This document shows positions 23,676 through 26,817 of a DNA stretch of 26,817 nt, one piece after another; the stretch's first letter is position 1; each line of letters opens with the position of its first letter. The position numbers and the translations under genes were made by a program. The DNA lies in the NCBI GenBank assembly GCA_017304275.1, contig JAFKKW010000460.1, forward strand, positions 1-26,817, in the 5' to 3' direction. The notes under the pieces are model-generated. The model did no database searches and was not told the origin of the DNA. It saw only the letters and a list, made by a program, of their open reading frames with translations. The stretch comes from Hyphomicrobiales bacterium. Lineage in GTDB: Bacteria; Pseudomonadota; Alphaproteobacteria; Rhizobiales; Hyphomicrobiaceae.

Positions 23676-25955
23676 TCAGCCGGCGATCCTGGAGAAGTCG
23701 GCGACGGTCAACGTTGCAGCGCGGATCTCGGACAGAAGTTTGAGCCGGTTCTCACGCAACTTTGGGTCCGCGTCGTTGACGGTCACCTTGTCGAAGAACG
23801 CATCGACCGGCGCCCGAAGCTCGGCAAGCGCGTTCATCGCGCCTTTGAAGTTCTCGACGTTGATCGCCGCCACCGTGTCCTGTTTCACGCTCTCGATGGC
23901 CGCCGCCAGCGCCAGCTCCTCCTTCGCCGTGAGAAGCTTCAGGTCGTAACCGCCCCCATAGCTGGCTTTGTCCTTCTTCTCCTCGATGCCGAGGATGCTG
24001 GACGCGCGCTTGACGCCCGCGAGCAGGTTCGCCCCGTCGTCAGTCTTGAGAAACTCCGTGAGCGCTTCCACGCGTTTCACGATCAACGCGAGATCGTCCT
24101 GTCCACCGAGCGAGAACACGGCATCGATCAGGTCGTGCCGCGCGCCCTTGTCCTTGAGATAGACCTTGAGCCGATCGGCGAAGAACGACAGCAGATCCTG
24201 CTTGAGCACCGACGGAAGCGCAAAGGCCCCGACCAGCGCCGCATCCGGAATGTTTTTGTTCCTGTCCTTGAGAAACGTGTCCGGATCTTTCACCGACCAG
24301 ACCGAGATCGCGTTCCAGCCCGCGTCGTCGGTCTCCACCCACGTCGAGCGCATCATCTCCTCTTGCGCCGTATTGCCGGCGACCTTCGCGAACAGGAACA
24401 GGTTTCCTTTCCTGGAGACGCTGGTCTTGAGCTGCGCGTAGGCATGGTCGAAGGCGCGTAGCAGCGGCACCCGGAGATCGTTCTCGATCGCGATCCGGAT
24501 CACGCCCAGCGCCGCGCGGCGGAGCTGGTAGGGATCGCCCGATCCCGTCGGCTTTTCATCGATGGCCCAGAAGCCGACCAGCGTATCGAGCTTGTCCGCC
24601 AGCGCGACCGCGATTGCCACCGCATCGCCGTCCTCCTCCTTCGGCACCGTGTCGGACGGTCCCTTGGGCTTGTAATGCAGCTCGATGGCGCGTGCGATCT
24701 CGGGCTTCGTACCAGCCTTTTCCGCGTAATACCGGCCCATCAACCCCTGCAGCTCCGGGAATTCGCCGACCATGTCGGAAACGAGGTCGGCCTTGCAGAG
24801 CTCGGCGGCCCGGCGCGCATCCTGCGGATCGGCATCGACCGCGCCCGCGACCTGAAACGCAAGCTCCTTGATCCGCTCCACACGCTCCGCCTGCGTGCCG
24901 AGCTTCTCGTGGAACGTGATGCCGTCGAGGGCGATGCGCATCTCGTCGAGCGGCCGCTTGAGATCCTGGTCCCAGAAGAACTTGGCATCCGCCAGCCGCG
25001 CGCGGATCACCTTCTCGTTTCCGGAGACGATCTGCACGCCACCGTCCGTCGCCGTGAGGTTCGACACCAGGATGAACCTGTTGGCGAGCTTCTTGGTCTT
25101 GGGATCGCGCACCGAGAAGCACTTCTGATGCGTCTTCATCGATGTGATGAGGCACTCGGGCGGCACCTCGAGAAAGCTTTCGTCGAACGTCCCCATCAGC
25201 ACGACCGGCCATTCCGTGAGCCCCGCGTTCTCGGCGAGCAGGGCCTCGTCCTCGATCAGCTCCAGCTTGGCCTTCTTGGCCAGCGCCTCGGCCTGCTCGC
25301 GGATCTCATCCGCGCGCTCGGCCGCGTTCAGCATCACCGCGTGGCCGGCGAGCTTGTCGGCGTAGTCTTCGAAACCCGAGACCTCGAACACCTCGTTGCC
25401 GTGGAAGCGATGACCGCGCGTCGCATTCGAGGCGACGAGCCCGGCCACCTCGAGCGGCACGATCTTGCCGTCGATCAGGCAGATGATGGATTTCAGCGGC
25501 CGCACCCACTGGAACGTGCCGGAGCCCCATCGCATGGACTTCGGCCAGGGAAACTTCGCCAGCACGCTCGCCACCACCTCGGCCGTGATCTCCGCCGCGG
25601 CCCGGCCCGGCTTTTCGATCCGCGCGACGTAGTAGTCGCCCTTCTTCTCGTCCTTGACGATCTCCGCCTCGCCGAGCGATCCGAGCCCCGCCGCCTTCAG
25701 AAATCCTTCGACGGCTTTTTCCGGCGCCCCGACGCGCGGCCCCTTGCGCTCCTCCGAGACGGCGGGAGACTGCGCCGGCACGTCCTCGACCGCGAGCGTA
25801 AGCCGCCGCGGGGTCGCGAAACTATGCGCCTCTCCGACCGCGAGTCCCTGGGCGCGCAACCCGTCCGTCACCAGCCGCTTGAGATCGTCCGCCGCCCGCG
25901 CCTGCATGCGCGACGGGATCTCCTCGGAAAAAAGCTCGAGCAGCAATTCGGCCAT
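23676..25955 (-). CDS. glyS: Glycyl-tRNA synthetase beta subunit
   Basis: The 759-aa beta chain of the bacterial alpha2beta2 glycyl-tRNA synthetase, which recognises and binds tRNA-Gly while GlyQ makes glycyl-adenylate. The N-terminus MAELLLELFSEEIPSRMQAR is the family hallmark. The next 300 residues contain GPRVGAPEKAVEGFLKAAGL and the conserved FPWPKSMRWGSGTFQWVRPL. Further on are VPPECLITSMKTHQKCFSVR and LADAKFFWDQDLKRPLDEM, then the helical region EFPELQGLMGRYYAE. The C-terminal part (about 600-759) is the DALR-like anticodon-binding domain. The ATG has GAGG 8 nt upstream. It is transcribed in the order glyQ, small PAE-rich gene, glyS. A perfect GCTGAAA/TTTCAGC inverted repeat (23650-23656 with 23674-23680) overlaps the stop codon and may contribute to 3'-end formation. 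Confidence 0.96.
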   Translation of the reverse strand: MAELLLELFSEEIPSRMQARAADDLKRLVTDGLRAQGLAVGEAHSFATPRRLTLAVEDVPAQSPAVSEERKGPRVGAPEKAVEGFLKAAGLGSLGEAEIVKDEKKGDYYVARIEKPGRAAAEITAEVVASVLAKFPWPKSMRWGSGTFQWVRPLKSIICLIDGKIVPLEVAGLVASNATRGHRFHGNEVFEVSGFEDYADKLAGHAVMLNAAERADEIREQAEALAKKAKLELIEDEALLAENAGLTEWPVVLMGTFDESFLEVPPECLITSMKTHQKCFSVRDPKTKKLANRFILVSNLTATDGGVQIVSGNEKVIRARLADAKFFWDQDLKRPLDEMRIALDGITFHEKLGTQAERVERIKELAFQVAGAVDADPQDARRAAELCKADLVSDMVGEFPELQGLMGRYYAEKAGTKPEIARAIELHYKPKGPSDTVPKEEDGDAVAIAVALADKLDTLVGFWAIDEKPTGSGDPYQLRRAALGVIRIAIENDLRVPLLRAFDHAYAQLKTSVSRKGNLFLFAKVAGNTAQEEMMRSTWVETDDAGWNAISVWSVKDPDTFLKDRNKNIPDAALVGAFALPSVLKQDLLSFFADRLKVYLKDKGARHDLIDAVFSLGGQDDLALIVKRVEALTEFLKTDDGANLLAGVKRASSILGIEEKKDKASYGGGYDLKLLTAKEELALAAAIESVKQDTVAAINVENFKGAMNALAELRAPVDAFFDKVTVNDADPKLRENRLKLLSEIRAATLTVADFSRIAG

Positions 25956-26067
25956 CGGTCGTGCCTCGTTGGAAATTCATCGGAGCCGCGCGAAGCGGCG
26001 CCCCGCAAGACACATACGAGCCCGGCCGCACCCCGGCAACCCGCAACGAGGCATCCAAACGGCGAAA

Positions 26068-26097
26068 GCCGAGGACATGCTAAAGCTTGTCCTCGGC
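26068..26097. terminator. Strong hairpin between the PAE-rich gene and glyS
   Basis: GCCGAGGACA and TGTCCTCGGC (26068-26077 and 26088-26097) form a perfect 10-bp stem with a 10-nt loop, within the glyQ to glyS transcript on the minus strand, 112 bp before the glyS start. There is no T run after it, so it may be an attenuator, an RNA-processing or stability element, or a weak terminator. Confidence 0.45.
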
Positions 26098-26127
26098 CTC
26101 GATGGCGTGACGCTGGCAGCGCCGGGA

Positions 26128-26490
26128 TTACGGCGCCGGCGCAGGCTCGGTCGCGGGCGTCTCGGGAGCAGGAGCTTCCGGCGCAGGCGCAGCATCAGGA
26201 GCCGGCGTCGGCTCGGGAGCAGGCTCCGGTGCCGCGGCCGGCGCGGGTGCAGGTTCAGGCGCGGCGGCGGGCTCAGGCGCAGCAGCCGGAGTTTCAGCAG
26301 GCGGCGTACCGATGTAGCCGATCGCCTGCTTGCCGACGTCGTCGACGGCACCCGTCGTGGTCAGATAGCCGAGACCGATGATCAGAGCGGCAAAGAACAT
26401 CCAGAACACCGGACGATACCGCCCGAGCAGAATGCCGCCGATCAACAGCGCCGGCACACCGATAACAAGCAACCCCAAAATAGTTTCCAC
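26128..26490 (-). CDS. Small membrane protein with Pro/Ala/Glu-rich tail, between glyQ and glyS
   Basis: A 120-aa protein, function unknown. Two hydrophobic helices stand at the N-terminus (about 3-24, TILGLLVIGVPALLIGGILLG; about 28-46, VFWMFFAALIIGLGYLTTTG). The last 58 residues are almost only Pro, Ala and Glu in loose AAPEPAP repeats, an extended, probably rigid and disordered arm. The start is GTG at 26490; the TAG of glyQ overlaps it by one base (TAGTG), so translation is likely coupled. The position inside the glyQ-glyS pair suggests co-expression with GlyRS, but no interaction can be inferred from this. The PAE region resembles TonB-like spacers, which would span the periplasm if the tail faces outward. 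The DNA of the tail is repetitive and open in several frames, so the exact end should be treated with a little care. Confidence 0.6.
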   Translation of the reverse strand: METILGLLVIGVPALLIGGILLGRYRPVFWMFFAALIIGLGYLTTTGAVDDVGKQAIGYIGTPPAETPAAAPEPAAAPEPAPAPAAAPEPAPEPTPAPDAAPAPEAPAPETPATEPAPAP

Positions 26491-26817
26491 TAGCGGCCTC
26501 CATCCGTCTCGAGCCAGGCTTTACAGCACGCCTTGGCGAGTTCACGGACGCGGAGGATATACCCCTGCCGCTCCGTAACGGAGATCACACCACGCGCATC
26601 GAGAAGATTGAAAACATGTGATGCTTTTATGCACTGGTCATACGCAGGCAACGCCAGCAGATGTTTGCCGTCGATTGCACCCTTCTCGAGCAGCGATTTG
26701 CATTCCTTTTCGGCATCACGGAAATGCTGAAGCAGAAGCGCGGTGTCCGCGTATTCGAAATTGAATCGCGAATACTCTTGTTCCGCCTGCAGAAAAACGT
26801 CGCCGTAGGTGAGCTTC
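26490..26817 (-). CDS. glyQ: Glycyl-tRNA synthetase alpha subunit, C-terminal part
   Basis: The last 108 codons or so of glyQ; the beginning lies beyond the right edge. The visible protein starts KLTYGDVFLQAEQEYSRFNF and continues EYADTALLLQHFRDAEKECK, then LALPAYDQCIKASHVFNLLD, ARGVISVTERQGYILRVREL and ends AKACCKAWLETDGGR before the TAG at 26490-26492. This is the well-conserved C-terminal domain of the GlyRS alpha chain, which together with GlyS forms the bacterial-type tetramer. The AYDQCIKASHxFNLLDARGVISVTERQ segment is almost invariant in the family. Its stop overlaps the GTG of the next gene by one base. Confidence 0.95.
   Translation of the reverse strand, partial: KLTYGDVFLQAEQEYSRFNFEYADTALLLQHFRDAEKECKSLLEKGAIDGKHLLALPAYDQCIKASHVFNLLDARGVISVTERQGYILRVRELAKACCKAWLETDGGR

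Overview
The window is GC-rich chromosomal DNA from an alphaproteobacterium, most likely of the order Hyphomicrobiales (Rhizobiales). The evidence is the neighbourhood purN/purM, DUF2066, CDP-alcohol phosphatidyltransferase, AI-2E transporter, Hda, ppk, ppx, rnd and aspS, the alphaproteobacterial style of the AspRS motif 2, a promoter of the EcfG general-stress type, and the GTCATCCCGGC...GCCGGGA(T/C)CC intergenic repeats. No rRNA, tRNA, CRISPR array, insertion sequence or phage gene was seen. The family or genus cannot be fixed from the sequence alone.

Layout. 1-189 (-) is the start of a ketopantoate reductase-type gene that runs off the left edge. 282-2178 (-) is aspS, whose frame is broken near 570 by a diverged 31-bp duplication. 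2380-3066 (-) is an unrecognised coiled-coil protein with a C-terminal membrane anchor, in DNA that looks poorer in GC than its surroundings. 3352-4512 (+) is rnd. From 13381 down to 4666 every gene is on the minus strand: DUF2066 exported protein, CDP-alcohol phosphatidyltransferase, AI-2E/PerM transporter, hda (4-bp overlap with perM), ppk, ppx and a DnaJ-type chaperone. Divergent from it are purM, a membrane-anchored cytochrome c and purN (13492-16123, +). After a 364-bp gap with several inverted repeats comes an orphan cytochrome P450 (16488-17852, +). ndk (-) follows with a clear terminator, then a GYF-domain membrane protein and an ABC-F ATPase (+), then a small exported DUF7282-type protein behind an excellent EcfG-type promoter. 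Next is a 72-aa hypothetical gene (-), then glyS, a small Pro/Ala/Glu-rich membrane protein and the end of glyQ, all (-).

How the genes fit together. Most are housekeeping: aminoacylation (aspS, glyQ, glyS), purine synthesis (purM, purN), nucleotide balance (ndk), RNA processing (rnd), polyphosphate making and breaking (ppk, ppx), control of replication initiation (hda), phospholipid head-group synthesis, and ribosome rescue or translation factor (ABC-F). The accessory or less understood parts are the P450, the cytochrome placed between purM and purN, the GYF protein, the DUF7282 protein, the coiled-coil protein and the PAE-rich protein inside the glyQ-glyS pair.

No convincing new multi-gene system is visible. 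The points most worth a second look are the aspS duplication, the EcfG-type promoter of the DUF7282 gene, the structured 364-bp gap before the P450, and the dispersed palindromic repeats.
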